Notes: generated from the sequence alone by a model not told the origin. 64,000 nucleotides of DNA from Exiguobacterium acetylicum DSM 20416 (GCF_000702605.1 NZ_JNIR01000001.1:486501-550500), one strand, 5' to 3'. Numbered from the stretch's first letter, positions 54,959 through 64,000 are shown. Translations and numbers: made by a program.

Positions 54959-56151
54959 GCTACGCACAACCGGATACACTCGGACAATATGGTAAATACG
55001 GAGGACGCTACATCCCGGAAACATTGATGCACGCGGTGATCGAACTCGAAGAAGCATACGCAACCGTAAAAGAGGATCCAGCGTTTCAAGCACGGATGGA
55101 CGAATTGCTGAAAGAATACGTCGGACGTGAAACACCACTTTATTTTGCCGAACATTTGACGCAAACGATTGGTGGCGCAAAGATCTATTTAAAACGAGAA
55201 GACTTGAACCATACCGGTGCCCATAAAATCAACAATACGATCGGTCAAGCGTTACTGGCTGAACGGATGGGGAAACGGAAAATCGTTGCTGAGACAGGGG
55301 CAGGACAACACGGCGTCGCGACAGCGACGGTCTGTGCTTTACTCGACCTCGAATGTGTCATCTTCATGGGCGAAGAGGACGTCCGTCGTCAAGAGTTGAA
55401 CGTCTTCCGGATGGAGTTACTCGGAGCAACCGTCATCCCGGTCACCCAAGGGAGTCGGACACTTAAAGATGCCGTCAATGAAGCACTTCGTTACTGGGTC
55501 AAACATGTCGAGGACACGCACTACTTGATGGGTTCTGTTCTCGGACCACACCCATTCCCGCAACTCGTCCGTGATTTCCAAGCGGTCATCGGAAAAGAGA
55601 CACGACGCCAAATCATCGAAAAAGAGGGACGTCTGCCGGAGGCGATCGTCGCTTGTGTCGGCGGCGGTAGTAACGCGATCGGCATGTTCCATCCGTTCAT
55701 CGATGATACAGATGTAAAATTATACGGAATCGAAGCAGCGGGTAGCGGAATCGACACAGAGAAACACGCAGCGACGATGACAAAAGGAGAGGTCGGTGTC
55801 TTGCACGGCTCGATGATGTATCTCTTACAGGATGCACATGGTCAAGTACAAGAAGCGCACTCAATCTCAGCTGGACTCGATTATCCGGGTGTCGGTCCGG
55901 AGCATAGTCTGCTAAAAGATATCGGTCGTGTTCAGTATGAAGCGGTGACCGATGAACAAGCTCTCGAAGCACTTCAGTTGTTGAGCCGTAAGGAGGGAAT
56001 CATCCCGGCACTCGAATCGGCACACGCCATTGCCTACGCGACTCAACTCGCGGCAGAGATGGACAAAGAAGAGATTCTCGTCATCTGTCTATCAGGACGC
56101 GGCGACAAAGACGTCGTCACTGTCAGAAACGCACTAAAGGGGGAAGCATGA
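54955..56151 (+). CDS. trpB: Tryptophan synthase beta subunit
   Basis: PLP enzyme that condenses indole with serine. The 398 residues carry Lys91 in [17 protein letters not shown] (PLP Schiff base), [15 protein letters not shown] (catalytic Glu region) and the phosphate loop [15 protein letters not shown]. Overlaps trpF and trpA by 4 bases each. Confidence 0.96.
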   Translation: MSYAQPDTLGQYGKYGGRYIPETLMHAVIELEEAYATVKEDPAFQARMDELLKEYVGRETPLYFAEHLTQTIGGAKIYLKREDLNHTGAHKINNTIGQALLAERMGKRKIVAETGAGQHGVATATVCALLDLECVIFMGEEDVRRQELNVFRMELLGATVIPVTQGSRTLKDAVNEALRYWVKHVEDTHYLMGSVLGPHPFPQLVRDFQAVIGKETRRQIIEKEGRLPEAIVACVGGGSNAIGMFHPFIDDTDVKLYGIEAAGSGIDTEKHAATMTKGEVGVLHGSMMYLLQDAHGQVQEAHSISAGLDYPGVGPEHSLLKDIGRVQYEAVTDEQALEALQLLSRKEGIIPALESAHAIAYATQLAAEMDKEEILVICLSGRGDKDVVTVRNALKGEA

Positions 56152-56933
56152 TGCGATTAGAAACAGCCATTCGTAACGTTACGAGCAAAGGGGAGAAAGC
56201 CTTCATCCCGTACGTGATGGGCGGAGATGGAGGAATTGATCAACTCCCGGAAATCCTTTCGTTTCTCGCTGAATCCGGCGCGACAGCGATTGAAGTTGGT
56301 GTCCCGTTTTCGGATCCCGTCGCTGACGGTCCGGTCATTCAAGAAGCGGGACTCCGGGCGCTAGAAGCGAACGTCGGACTGAAGGATGTCCTTGAGGCAG
56401 TTCGCGTTGCCCGTCAGACCGTCGATGTTCCGGTCGTTTTGATGACGTACCTGAATCCGATTTTCCGCTACGGATTAACAGCGTTTCTAGCGACATGCCG
56501 CGAAGTCGGGGTCGACGGACTGATCATTCCTGATTTGCCGCTTGAGCAGAGCGAACAGTTTTTCGAACAAGAAGACAAATCGGACATCGCGCTCGTTCAA
56601 CTCGTCTCCTTGACGAGTCCGATGGAGCGGATCCAAAAGATTGCCGATAAAAGTGAAGGCTTCCTCTATGCGGTCACGGTCAACGGAACGACAGGCGGAC
56701 AGACGACGTTTGATACGGCGCTCGAAGACCACTTAGCGAACGTCGCAGCAAACAGTCCAGTACCGGTCCTTGCTGGATTCGGGATCAGTACACCGGAACA
56801 TGTCAAACAATTGAGTCACCCAGTCTCGGGTGTCATCGTCGGTAGTAAGATCGTCGACTTACTCCATCAGAATGATCGAGAAACGATTCAACAGTTGATG
56901 GCAGCGCGTCTTGCGGCGACGCCGTCACATTAA
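56148..56933 (+). CDS. trpA: Tryptophan synthase alpha subunit
   Basis: Cleaves indole-3-glycerol phosphate and channels indole to TrpB. The 261 residues show [11 protein letters not shown], the catalytic Glu in [19 protein letters not shown] (with Asp further on), [11 protein letters not shown] and [13 protein letters not shown]. Last gene of trpEGDCFBA, ended by a double hairpin. Confidence 0.95.
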   Translation: MMRLETAIRNVTSKGEKAFIPYVMGGDGGIDQLPEILSFLAESGATAIEVGVPFSDPVADGPVIQEAGLRALEANVGLKDVLEAVRVARQTVDVPVVLMTYLNPIFRYGLTAFLATCREVGVDGLIIPDLPLEQSEQFFEQEDKSDIALVQLVSLTSPMERIQKIADKSEGFLYAVTVNGTTGGQTTFDTALEDHLANVAANSPVPVLAGFGISTPEHVKQLSHPVSGVIVGSKIVDLLHQNDRETIQQLMAARLAATPSH

Positions 56934-56935
56934 TA

Positions 56936-57008
56936 AAAAAGAGCTGACTCAAAAGTCAGTCTCTATAAAGAAAAGGGTGGCAGAATGATAATCTGCCACC
57001 CTTTTCTC
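56936..57008 (+). terminator. Double hairpin terminator after trpA
   Basis: First hairpin AGAGCTGACT / AGTCAGTCTCT (56939-56964). The second is a perfect 14-bp stem AAAAGGGTGGCAGA / TCTGCCACCCTTTT (56971-57005), whose T-rich 3' arm provides the release tail. Confidence 0.85.
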
Positions 57009-57015
57009 GTAAAAA

Positions 57016-57158
57016 AATGACGCGTCACACGCCACTCCTACAGGAAAAAGCGCATTTATGCGCTTGAGAGACGAACAAGCCCGCATTTCTGCTTGAATGA
57101 AGCAGGAAAGCGAGTCTTGTGTCTCGCCTGAGGAAAGGGCGTGAAAAGACGCGTCATT
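57016..57158. repeat. Structured intergenic repeat-like element
   Basis: Ends form a perfect 11-bp long-range stem AATGACGCGTC (57016-57026) / GACGCGTCATT (57148-57158), extended inside by CACGCC / GGCGTG. A perfect hairpin AAGCGCAT-TT-ATGCGCTT sits at 57048-57065. The layout and words (CACTCCTACAGGAA, GCAGGAAAGCGAGT, CGCCTGAGGA) resemble a dispersed intergenic element common in Bacillaceae genomes. It has no coding frame. Being a repeat is inferred; only one copy is in this window. Confidence 0.5.
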
Positions 57159-57190
57159 CTTTTTAAGTCAGTCCCTTTTTCGTATAGATG

Positions 57191-57661
57191 TCACTGTTGA
57201 ACGAGCGACTTCTGCAAGTTGGTATACAGCGGTTCGAATCCGAGTTCCTCATAAAACGTTGCGGCACGATCGTTGACCGCCCAGACATTCAAGCGAACCG
57301 CATCGACCTTTCGCTCGAGTGCTAGTTCTTCCGCCGCCTGCATCAACTGGCGACCGGTTCCCGAAGAACGATGGGAAAAGGTGACACCAACGTCGGTGAC
57401 GTTCAGGATCCGAACGGGCTTGAACCGGTCAGGTGCTGGTGCCGTCCATTTACCGAACAAGTAACCGGTGATGTCGTCTCCGTCGAGCGACGTCAGACAG
57501 AGGTGTTGTTCTGAATCGAGCATTTGTCCTAAGGACTCTAGCGTATAAGGCGTCAAAACATCTGGATGAAAATGTGGTGATAACCGCTTATGATGCTCGA
57601 ACGTATCTGCCGTCAAGGAAAGCAGGACAGAGAGGTCTGAAGTACGGCTCGTGCGGATCAT
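57191..57661 (-). CDS. GNAT family N-acetyltransferase
   Basis: A 156-residue acetyltransferase: acetyl-CoA loop region VTFSHRSSGTGRQLMQAAEELAL (positions 57308-57376) and C-terminal motif NDRAATFYEELGFEPLY. The start MIRTSRTSDLS is preceded by GGAGTGA. It begins 17 bases after the stop of the PBP gene on the same strand, so the two are probably co-transcribed. Substrate unknown. Confidence 0.85.
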   Translation of the reverse strand: MIRTSRTSDLSVLLSLTADTFEHHKRLSPHFHPDVLTPYTLESLGQMLDSEQHLCLTSLDGDDITGYLFGKWTAPAPDRFKPVRILNVTDVGVTFSHRSSGTGRQLMQAAEELALERKVDAVRLNVWAVNDRAATFYEELGFEPLYTNLQKSLVQQ

Positions 57662-57677
57662 CAAGCAATCACTCCGA

Positions 57678-59651
57678 TCATCGATTTTGTTTGAGTACTT
57701 CGGCGACGAGACCCGATACATACGGACTGCCACGATCTTCTTTTTCGACCGATTCAATCATGATGGCAACGAGAAGATCTTTTTTGTCGTTGTCGTAACC
57801 GACGAAGAAGCCGTTCTCTTTTCCATCGGTTTCGCCTGCCTTTTTCAATTCTGCCGTGCCGGTCTTACCGGCAACATCGACTTCCTTGATGTCAGCCGGG
57901 AGTGTGTAGCCGTTATGGACGACGTCATAGAGATCATCGCGAATCATCTTCGCGTCATTCGCATCCAGCAGATCTTTTTTGAAGACTTGCTTCGTTTTTT
58001 CCTCTTGTAAAAGGGTCGGACGATAAATCGTTCCGTCAGTTAGGAAAATTTCATACATCGACGCTAGGTGGAGAATGTTTGTCAGCATCTGTCCTTGTCC
58101 ATACGACGTATCCATCAGTTGTCCATCTGAAGCAATCGTCCCGTCGTTTGAGATTTGAGAAGCGCGTAGCGGATACGTGAACGGTAACTTCTCACCGTAA
58201 CCGAGCGCTTCAAGTCCAGACGTGAACGCCTTCGTTCCAACCTGTTCGAGTGTGGAACGGGCGAAGTAGATGTTATCGGAATAAACGAGCGCATTGTGCA
58301 GATTAACGGGTGCTGGCGTTTCGTGAATCCGTGTGACGTTAAAACCATCGATCTTATTTTTCAGTCCATTGATCGTATAGGCTTTTTCCGGGTCAAGTGT
58401 TCCACTCTTTAAGCCAACCGCGGCCGTCAGAGGCTTTTGAGTCGAACCGGGTGCGAAGGCACTCGTGAATCGGTTCAACAACGGTTGATCCGGATCCTGC
58501 GTCAGTTCATCGAGTCGCGCTTGCGAGATCCCTGACATGAACTCAGAAGGATCAAAGCCTGGGGAGCTGAGTAAGACACGCGTCTCACCAGTCCGCGGAT
58601 CGATTGCCGATGCCGTTCCTGGAGCCTCTTTCATCGTGTCATATGTTTTTTTCTGGAGCGTAGCATCAATCGTCAACGGGATATCCTCACCATCCGTCGG
58701 TTTTGTTTCAGCGACGGTGACGCTTGATCCGTCTTTCTTTTGTAGAATGATCGAAGCTCCGGCTTTACCGCGTAAGCGATCATCAAGGACTTGTTCGAGA
58801 CCCCGTTTCCCGATCTGTTCGCCAGCTTGGATTTTATTTTTTGATTCTTTAATCTCGTCTGCTGTCGCCGAACCGATATAACCGATCAAGTGTGAAGCGG
58901 CCTTTCCGAGTGGATATGTTCGGACTTCCGTCTCTTTGACGCTGATCCCTGCAATGTCACGCAATTTCGATACCGTTGTTTCATCGGTCAGTGTTTTGAG
59001 CGGAACGAATTGTCCATCCTTAACCCAACTTGCTTTTAAGGAATCTTCAACCGATGAGGTCGGGCGGTCGAGCAATTCGGCAACTTGTGCGACATCTTTA
59101 AGTTGTCCTGCAGTTGCGCCGACAGCATACCCTTTACCGGAGGTCGCGAGCGGTTTATCGTTCGCGTCGAGTAAATCACCGCGTTTCCCTTCAACGGTTT
59201 GTAACTGAACCTTGTCTTCTTTCTTAAAGTCTTTTAGAACAAACGAAGAGTCCCAGTCAATGAACCAGTTTTCTGTTTCTCCTTGTTTCTCGAATGTTAA
59301 CGGAACTTGTTTATCATAAGCAACGGCTCCTGCAACCGTATCGAAAGAGATCCGCACGGGAAGAGACGCTTTTTCTTCATCCGTTGCTTCCTTCGCTTTC
59401 TTCCGTTCGATGGATAACTTTTTGATATCAAGCGTTTTCGACAATTGTTTTGTCCGGTCGATGAATTCTTTTTTACCATATTCTTTTTTAGTAGCCGTAC
59501 TCGCGTACGTATACATCTTATCGTAATCTTGTTTTTCCCAAAGTTTGATGTAGGCATCAAGACGTTCTTCTGGTGTCGGTTGATCTTGACATCCGGCAAG
59601 TAACGCCACACCAAACGTCGCTGATAAAAGAAGAGGGATCGTTCGTTTCAT
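57678..59651 (-). CDS. PBP2a/MecA-like penicillin-binding lipoprotein (class B transpeptidase)
   Basis: Peptidoglycan transpeptidase on the outer membrane face. The 657 residues have a lipoprotein signal ending LLAGC (Cys21), an NTF2-like MecA_N domain (about 25-145), a dimerisation domain (150-315) and a transpeptidase domain with STQK at 403-406 (Ser403), SDN at 458-460 and KTGTAE at 596-601. This layout and the position of Ser403 equal those of staphylococcal PBP2a; B. subtilis PBP3 (PbpC) has the same domain order. Low beta-lactam affinity is possible but is not shown by sequence alone. Confidence 0.9.
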   Translation of the reverse strand: MKRTIPLLLSATFGVALLAGCQDQPTPEERLDAYIKLWEKQDYDKMYTYASTATKKEYGKKEFIDRTKQLSKTLDIKKLSIERKKAKEATDEEKASLPVRISFDTVAGAVAYDKQVPLTFEKQGETENWFIDWDSSFVLKDFKKEDKVQLQTVEGKRGDLLDANDKPLATSGKGYAVGATAGQLKDVAQVAELLDRPTSSVEDSLKASWVKDGQFVPLKTLTDETTVSKLRDIAGISVKETEVRTYPLGKAASHLIGYIGSATADEIKESKNKIQAGEQIGKRGLEQVLDDRLRGKAGASIILQKKDGSSVTVAETKPTDGEDIPLTIDATLQKKTYDTMKEAPGTASAIDPRTGETRVLLSSPGFDPSEFMSGISQARLDELTQDPDQPLLNRFTSAFAPGSTQKPLTAAVGLKSGTLDPEKAYTINGLKNKIDGFNVTRIHETPAPVNLHNALVYSDNIYFARSTLEQVGTKAFTSGLEALGYGEKLPFTYPLRASQISNDGTIASDGQLMDTSYGQGQMLTNILHLASMYEIFLTDGTIYRPTLLQEEKTKQVFKKDLLDANDAKMIRDDLYDVVHNGYTLPADIKEVDVAGKTGTAELKKAGETDGKENGFFVGYDNDKKDLLVAIMIESVEKEDRGSPYVSGLVAEVLKQNR

Positions 59652-59726
59652 GGGTTTCGCCTCCGTTGTGGATTAGACTCATAATCATACCGTACCACTC
59701 CTGTCAGGAGATTTCATCTGAAACAC

Positions 59727-59760
59727 AAAACCGGACTTCTCATGGGGAGAAGTCCGGTGA
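59727..59760 (-). terminator. Terminator between the M23 and PBP genes
   Basis: Perfect stem ACCGGACTTCTC / GAGAAGTCCGGT with a four-base loop; the minus-strand tail TTTTGTGTTT is T-rich. It ends the M23 peptidase transcript. Confidence 0.75.
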
Positions 59761-59767
59761 ATCAAGC

Positions 59768-60484
59768 TTAGTTGAAGTAATTGAGTGGATTAACGCTGTT
59801 TGCAGCAGATGTTCCGCTGTAGACGTAAGGACCGCGATGCATTTCGAAGTGAAGATGCGCACCGAACGCGTTACCTGTTGCACCAATCGTACCGATTTTC
59901 GATCCTTTTGCAATCGTTTGTCCGACTGCGACAGAGCGACTGTTCAAGTGTGCATACACCGTCGTATATTGGATGCCGTTAACAGTATGTGTCATCATGA
60001 CATGATTGCCATACGCGCCGTAATAACGAGACGTGATGACTTTACCAGCGGCTGATGCATAGACAGGTGTACCTGCTGGAGCACCGATATCGATACCGTT
60101 GTGGAACGTGTAACCGTAAACGCCACTTGCAGCACCATATCCTTGTGTGATCGGGCCACTCGCTGGACGAGAGAAACCAGTCGTTGCTTTTGTTGAAGTC
60201 GTCGTACTGTATTTTTTAACATATGTAGAAGAAACATAGCGTGATGCGCCACCGTAAGAAATTTTTGTCCATGAACCGGAAACACCGAGATAATTGAATG
60301 TCTGTCCTGTATTGACGATACCGACGATTTTATAAGCCGTTGATGGACCTGTACGAACACGAAGTCCGTCTGCCATGACCTTTACTTTATATGTTGTTGC
60401 GGCCTCGACTTTCGAAGTACTCGTTGTAGCAAAACCTGAAACTACCAAAGCTGTCATTGTCATTGTTGTAAGTAAACGTTTCAT
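59768..60484 (-). CDS. Secreted SH3b-M23 peptidoglycan endopeptidase
   Basis: The 238 residues comprise a signal peptide (MKRLLTTMTMTALVVSGFATTSTSKVEA, 28 residues, cut after an AxA-like site), a bacterial SH3 domain (about 30-90; LRVRTGPSTAYKIVG) that binds the wall, a Ser/Thr linker and a LytM/M23 zinc domain with HNGIDIG and AHLHFEM, the HxxxD and HxH metal ligands. It cuts peptide cross-bridges. AAGGAGGAAA lies before the start. The gene is monocistronic. Confidence 0.92.
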   Translation of the reverse strand: MKRLLTTMTMTALVVSGFATTSTSKVEAATTYKVKVMADGLRVRTGPSTAYKIVGIVNTGQTFNYLGVSGSWTKISYGGASRYVSSTYVKKYSTTTSTKATTGFSRPASGPITQGYGAASGVYGYTFHNGIDIGAPAGTPVYASAAGKVITSRYYGAYGNHVMMTHTVNGIQYTTVYAHLNSRSVAVGQTIAKGSKIGTIGATGNAFGAHLHFEMHRGPYVYSGTSAANSVNPLNYFN

Positions 60485-60680
60485 TGAGTGTATTTCCTCC
60501 TTAAAAATCTGAAGCGCCAGAACTGATCATTACAAAATTGTAAGATTTTATGTATAATTATTTATTTTAAAGAATGATTTTTCGCCTGAGATGATTATAG
60601 CATCGTCAATAACACGAAAATATTTCAAATATGTTTCAAAATTACGCTTTGTTAACATATATTGTAATGGATTAATAAGT

Positions 60681-60714
60681 AAAAAAGAACTGACGGAGAG
60701 TCAGTTCTTTTTTC
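60681..60714. terminator. Bidirectional terminator after the lipid kinase gene
   Basis: Perfect stem AAAAAAGAACTGAC / GTCAGTTCTTTTTT with a five-base loop. It ends the minus-strand lipid kinase gene; the preceding 60485-60680 is AT-rich and holds only the promoter region of the M23 gene. Confidence 0.85.
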
Positions 60715-60729
60715 TATGAACCTATACTG

Positions 60730-61623
60730 TTATTCAGCAGAAGAGGGTGAAAACACAGTCAAATGTTGCGGGAGTACTTCGACAGTCACGGGAACGTGAC
60801 CTGCTGTATCTCCATCGGCATTGATCGGCAATTCCTCTTTCGAGCGAATTTCAACACGTGTCGTCGTGAAGTGTTCGATTTGATCGGCCTTTGATAACCC
60901 ACCTGTGATGAGTTTAGGTAATGCTTGAAGCGCATCAAAAAATCCGAGCTTCGTAATGATGAAACCGTGCAACAGTCCATCATCGACTTTTGCGTCTTCC
61001 GCAAACGATTCGAATCCGCCAACTGAATTCGTCAAAGCGATGATTAACAAATGTGCCTCCCCATCGAATTGTTTTTCAGCGGAATCGATTTCGATCGGAT
61101 ACGGGCTATGATCCTTAAAGGCTTTCAGACCTTCTATGAAATAGGCAACCGATCCGAGTGACGTTTTTTGTTCGACACTGACTTCCTCGACGGCTTCCGC
61201 AATCAGACCAACAGCGATGACGTTCATGAAGTAATGGTCATCATATTTACCGATATCGAGCGGTCGGGTAGGGGCATCAGCTAAGATCTGAATCGCCTCT
61301 TCCGGATCCGTTGGGATGTGTAGGGCGCGCGATAAGTCATTGACCGTTCCGAGTGGGACGATCCCGAGTGTTGGGCGATGTGGTTGTTCTGCGATTCCGG
61401 TGATGACTTCATTGACCGTTCCGTCACCTCCCATGGCGATGACGGCGTCGTAATTAGACTGGGCAGCATGACGTGCAAATTCCGTCGCATCGTGTTCTTT
61501 TTCCGTGAACCGAACGTCGACGGTTTCAAAACGAGTAGCAAGTGTTTCTTCGGCAAGCGTTGCGTGTTTTTTTCCGAGTTCTTTACCGGAAGACGGGTTG
61601 ATGATGAGCATGACTTGAGACAA
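60730..61623 (-). CDS. Diacylglycerol kinase-family lipid kinase
   Basis: Phosphorylates a lipid such as diacylglycerol with ATP at the membrane's inner face. The 297 residues start at a TTG preceded by AAGGAGGAATTC (product MSQVMLIINPSSG) and carry the DAGK catalytic motif AMGGDGTVNEVITGI and GIVPLGTVNDLSRAL. An ATG nine bases downstream is an alternative start. The soluble DgkB-like type recycles diacylglycerol left by lipoteichoic acid synthesis, which fits with ltaS at 7-9 kb, although the genes are not adjacent. Confidence 0.9.
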   Translation of the reverse strand: MSQVMLIINPSSGKELGKKHATLAEETLATRFETVDVRFTEKEHDATEFARHAAQSNYDAVIAMGGDGTVNEVITGIAEQPHRPTLGIVPLGTVNDLSRALHIPTDPEEAIQILADAPTRPLDIGKYDDHYFMNVIAVGLIAEAVEEVSVEQKTSLGSVAYFIEGLKAFKDHSPYPIEIDSAEKQFDGEAHLLIIALTNSVGGFESFAEDAKVDDGLLHGFIITKLGFFDALQALPKLITGGLSKADQIEHFTTTRVEIRSKEELPINADGDTAGHVPVTVEVLPQHLTVFSPSSAE

Positions 61624-61703
61624 GATGAATTCCTCCTTCAGGACAATCTGTTGACTTTTTCCCTGTCCGATGAAAACATAATCCAAATTCTTTTTGACAA
61701 ATA

Positions 61704-61738
61704 AAAACACCGAGTAGGCGTATGGCTTACTCGGTGCT
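61704..61738 (-). terminator. Intrinsic terminator after the symporter gene
   Basis: Stem CACCGAGTA-GC / GC-TACTCGGTG followed on the minus strand by TTTTTATTT. It also sits just upstream of the lipid kinase binding site. Confidence 0.85.
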
Positions 61739-61760
61739 AAAGTTCGAACTCAGAAGTGAT

Positions 61761-63224
61761 TTATTGTGATGGAGGCACTTCACCAGCCGCAGGACGTGCT
61801 TCTTCTTCGACATCCCAACACTCCGTATTTTCGATCCCGAGTGCTTTTGCTGAGAAGACAGGATCGAGTCCCTGTTTCCGTTGTTCCTGATAATCTTTGA
61901 TGACTTTGAGGGCGATGCCGCTCAAGAGGAGAATCGCTGTCATATTGATCAATGTCATGCCTGCCATGAAGAGATCGGCAAAGCTCCATACCATACCGAG
62001 GCTAAGAACGGATCCGATGAAGACGAAGCCCATTGTCGCAATCCGGAAACCGAAGACGGCTGCAGGACTTTGTTTGATGAACTCGATGTTCGTTTCGCCG
62101 TAGTAGTAGCTACCAACGATCGAACTAAAAGCAAATAAGAAGACGCTGAGTGCGATGAATGGTGGCGCAATCGCACCGAATTCCTCAGAGAGTGCGTTTT
62201 GTAACATACCGATTCCTTCGCCATTTCCAGCAGCGTAACTATCACTGAGGAGAATGATCGTTGCTGTCGCTGTACAGACGATCAATGTATCAAGGAATAC
62301 GCCGAGTGTTTGCAAGAAACCTTGTTTTGCTGGGTGCGAAACTTCAGCAGCAGCAGCAGCGTTCGGAGCAGACCCCATCCCGGCTTCGTTTGAGAACAAT
62401 CCACGTTTGACACCGAGTGAGATCGCAGCACCGACCGAGCCACCGAATGCTTGCTCGATTCCGAAGGCGCTTTTGAAGATCATTGCGAATACACCAGGAA
62501 GTTCCGACAGGTTCGTGACGACGACATAAAGAGCAGCAATCAAGTAGAGACCTGCCATGATAGGAACGATGATCGCAGAGAATTTCGCGACACGGTGGAC
62601 ACCACCAAAGATGACGAGTCCAGTCAAGACGACGAGTGCAGCACCGACGACAGCTGTGTTGATACCGAACGCATTGTCAAAGGCAGCGGCAATCGTGTTT
62701 GATTGAACGGAGTTGAAGATAAGACCAAACGTCACAGCAATCAAGATTGCAAAGACGATTCCGAGAGCTCGGTTCTTCAAGCCTTTTTCGATGTAGTAGG
62801 CAGGACCACCACGGTACGCGTTCGATTTCGTATCGCGTACTTTATAGACTTGAGCCAGTGTACTTTCGATGAGAGCCGTCGCGCCCCCTAAGAGAGCGAC
62901 CATCCACATCCAGAAGACGGCACCTGGTCCGCCGAGTGTGACGGCAATGGTGACACCGGCAAGGTTACCCGTACCAATCCGTGTCGCAGCACCGATAAAG
63001 AACGACTGGAGAGAAGTGATGCTTTCCCCTTTATCGTCTGTTGTTTGTTCACTTTTATCGAGCGTGACGCGGAACATCTCTTTTAAGTAAGTGAATTGGA
63101 TGAAGCCAGTTCGGATCGTGAAGTAGATCCCGCCGCCGATCAATACGGCAATTAGTACATACGACCATAAAATGTTATTGGCGTAATCGACACTTCCTTG
63201 AATAACTTGCTGAATGGCGTTCAT
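61761..63224 (-). CDS. Alanine/glycine:cation (sodium) symporter, AGCS family
   Basis: An integral membrane carrier of 487 residues with about 10-11 helices. Family signatures are GAATRIGTGNLAGVTIAVTLGGPGAVFWMWMVALLGGATALIESTLAQ (positions 62857-63000) and GLFSNEAGMGSAPNAAAAAEVSHPAKQG. It takes up alanine or glycine with sodium; glycine uptake would suit the gcv genes, but this is inference. Monocistronic, with a terminator behind it. Confidence 0.92.
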   Translation of the reverse strand: MNAIQQVIQGSVDYANNILWSYVLIAVLIGGGIYFTIRTGFIQFTYLKEMFRVTLDKSEQTTDDKGESITSLQSFFIGAATRIGTGNLAGVTIAVTLGGPGAVFWMWMVALLGGATALIESTLAQVYKVRDTKSNAYRGGPAYYIEKGLKNRALGIVFAILIAVTFGLIFNSVQSNTIAAAFDNAFGINTAVVGAALVVLTGLVIFGGVHRVAKFSAIIVPIMAGLYLIAALYVVVTNLSELPGVFAMIFKSAFGIEQAFGGSVGAAISLGVKRGLFSNEAGMGSAPNAAAAAEVSHPAKQGFLQTLGVFLDTLIVCTATATIILLSDSYAAGNGEGIGMLQNALSEEFGAIAPPFIALSVFLFAFSSIVGSYYYGETNIEFIKQSPAAVFGFRIATMGFVFIGSVLSLGMVWSFADLFMAGMTLINMTAILLLSGIALKVIKDYQEQRKQGLDPVFSAKALGIENTECWDVEEEARPAAGEVPPSQ

Positions 63225-63370
63225 GATGGTGTATTCCTCCCAAAGAATAATAAAAGCTATACGCTAAATTATACGAATTTTCAGATAACAATCAACAACA
63301 AATTAAAATAAAATTTTAAAACTTAATAAAGTTAGCTAAATGTTAGGAGTTAAAAACTTTGTAGGTGAAC

Positions 63371-63407
63371 GAAAAAACTGTCGCTCTCGGTATCGAGAGT
63401 GACAGTC
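63371..63407 (-). terminator. Terminator after the ABC-F gene
   Basis: CTGTC-CTCTC / GAGAG-GACAG hairpin; on the minus strand it is followed by TTTTTT. It ends the ABC-F gene, which runs off the right window edge. Confidence 0.8.
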
Positions 63408-63420
63408 AAGGAAAGCTAAA

Positions 63421-64000
63421 TCATCCATATTGTAGCAACTGTTCGTATAGGTCATCGAGTTGCTGTTGGATGCTTTTAGAAACGGTATCAGTTGGTTTTT
63501 CACGTTTTGCTAATTTCCGTTCAAGTCGCTCAATCTGCACTTCCAGCTCGTGTTGCGACAAGCGCTTTGGTTTTCGAGGGGGTACGTGGAGTGAGGAAGC
63601 CGTAGCGAACTCGGTACGCTTCTGTTGGGCGTACGTATACGAACCATGATAGCGTGTCAGACCATTTTCGAGCCACAGGATCTGCGAGAAAAGACGATTC
63701 AAGAAATAGCGGTCGTGTGAGACGGCAATCAATGTACCAGAAAAATTCTCGAGTGCTTCTTCAAGCGTCTCTCTGGATTCAATATCGAGATGGTTCGTCG
63801 GCTCGTCGAGAATTAAGACATTGATCGACGAATGGACGAGGACGGCGAGTTGCAATCGCACACGTTCGCCTCCGCTCAGTGACAAAATGGACCGGAAGAC
63901 AGTCGGTCCAAAGAATAGGAACCGGGCAAGGATATGGCGTGCCTCTGCTTCCGGAACGGCAATTCGTTGTCTAAACCAGTCGATTAACCGCGCGTCCTCC
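63421..64000 (-). CDS. ABC-F family ATPase, C-terminal part (5' truncated by window edge)
   Basis: Second ATP-binding cassette of an ABC-F protein: signature SLSGGERVRLQLAVLV, Walker B VLILDEPTNHLD, H-loop IAVSHDRYFLNRL, then a charged C-terminal coiled coil (ELEVQIERLERKLAKREK). The frame is open to the window edge and continues as EDARLIDWFRQRIAVPEAEA. ABC-F proteins lack membrane domains and act on ribosomes, in some cases giving resistance to ribosome-targeting antibiotics. Subfamily cannot be decided from this part. Confidence 0.88.
   Translation of the reverse strand, partial: EDARLIDWFRQRIAVPEAEARHILARFLFFGPTVFRSILSLSGGERVRLQLAVLVHSSINVLILDEPTNHLDIESRETLEEALENFSGTLIAVSHDRYFLNRLFSQILWLENGLTRYHGSYTYAQQKRTEFATASSLHVPPRKPKRLSQHELEVQIERLERKLAKREKPTDTVSKSIQQQLDDLYEQLLQYG

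Noticed and set aside
1-64000. CRISPR array, prophage, rRNA or tRNA genes
   Set aside because: No regularly spaced direct repeats, phage structural genes, rRNA or cloverleaf sequences were noticed on either strand.

Overview
The window is a low-GC Gram-positive (Bacillales) chromosome segment, most likely from Exiguobacterium. This is inferred from protein sequences and from gene order, which follows Bacillus subtilis from yqgN through comG, yqhL-yqhT, accBC, nusB-recN and spo0A to the bkd operon, but without sporulation genes. spoIVB is missing between recN and spo0A, and spo0A itself is broken by an insertion sequence. No phage, CRISPR array, rRNA or tRNA gene was found.

Layout. 1-11 kb: end of a GH57/GT4-type protein, rpmG, folate salvage (yqgN), a DUF92 membrane protein, L-lactate dehydrogenase behind three Rex-like boxes, an M42 peptidase with yqgQ and glcK, lipoteichoic acid synthase, small yqg genes and an Spx/MgsR-type regulator. 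11-15.4 kb: seven-gene comG competence pseudopilus operon running into aroK. 15.5-25.7 kb: glycine cleavage (gcvT, gcvPA, gcvPB), the lipoyl-transfer gene lipM, mntR, hpt, yqhP and yqhQ, aroQ, papA and efp. 25.8-36.6 kb: accBC under a promoter with a FapR-like box, then nusB-folD-xseAB-ispA, dxs-tlyA, argR and recN. 36.6-38.7 kb: spo0A split by a 1,291-bp IS3-family element with a 3-bp target duplication; precise excision would restore the gene.

39.3-39.95 kb has no gene but carries a clear promoter, about 557 nt dense in perfect hairpins, and a strong intrinsic terminator. It is a large structured noncoding RNA and the most interesting object here. Size, host type and neighbourhood suggest OLE RNA, but the conserved sequence could not be tested and it lies outside the usual ispA-dxs position.

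40-50 kb: yqzF, the sigma-54 activator bkdR, a sigma-54 promoter with upstream palindromes, then ptb-bcd-buk-lpdV-bkdAA-bkdAB-bkdB, which turns branched-chain amino acids into branched acyl-CoA for membrane lipids. 50-57 kb: two tandem T-box riboswitches, both with a UGG specifier, ahead of the complete trpEGDCFBA operon. 57-64 kb, mostly on the minus strand: an intergenic repeat, an acetyltransferase, a PBP2a-like lipoprotein transpeptidase, an SH3b-M23 endopeptidase, a diacylglycerol-kinase-type lipid kinase, an alanine/sodium symporter and the end of an ABC-F protein.

Shared themes are lipid and membrane biosynthesis (accBC, ispA/dxs, bkd, ltaS, lipid kinase), lipoyl-dependent enzymes (gcv, bkd, lipM), and RNA- or redox-based control (T-boxes, Rex-like boxes, the large RNA). 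All coordinates, motifs and pairings were read by eye; no database search or folding program was run.
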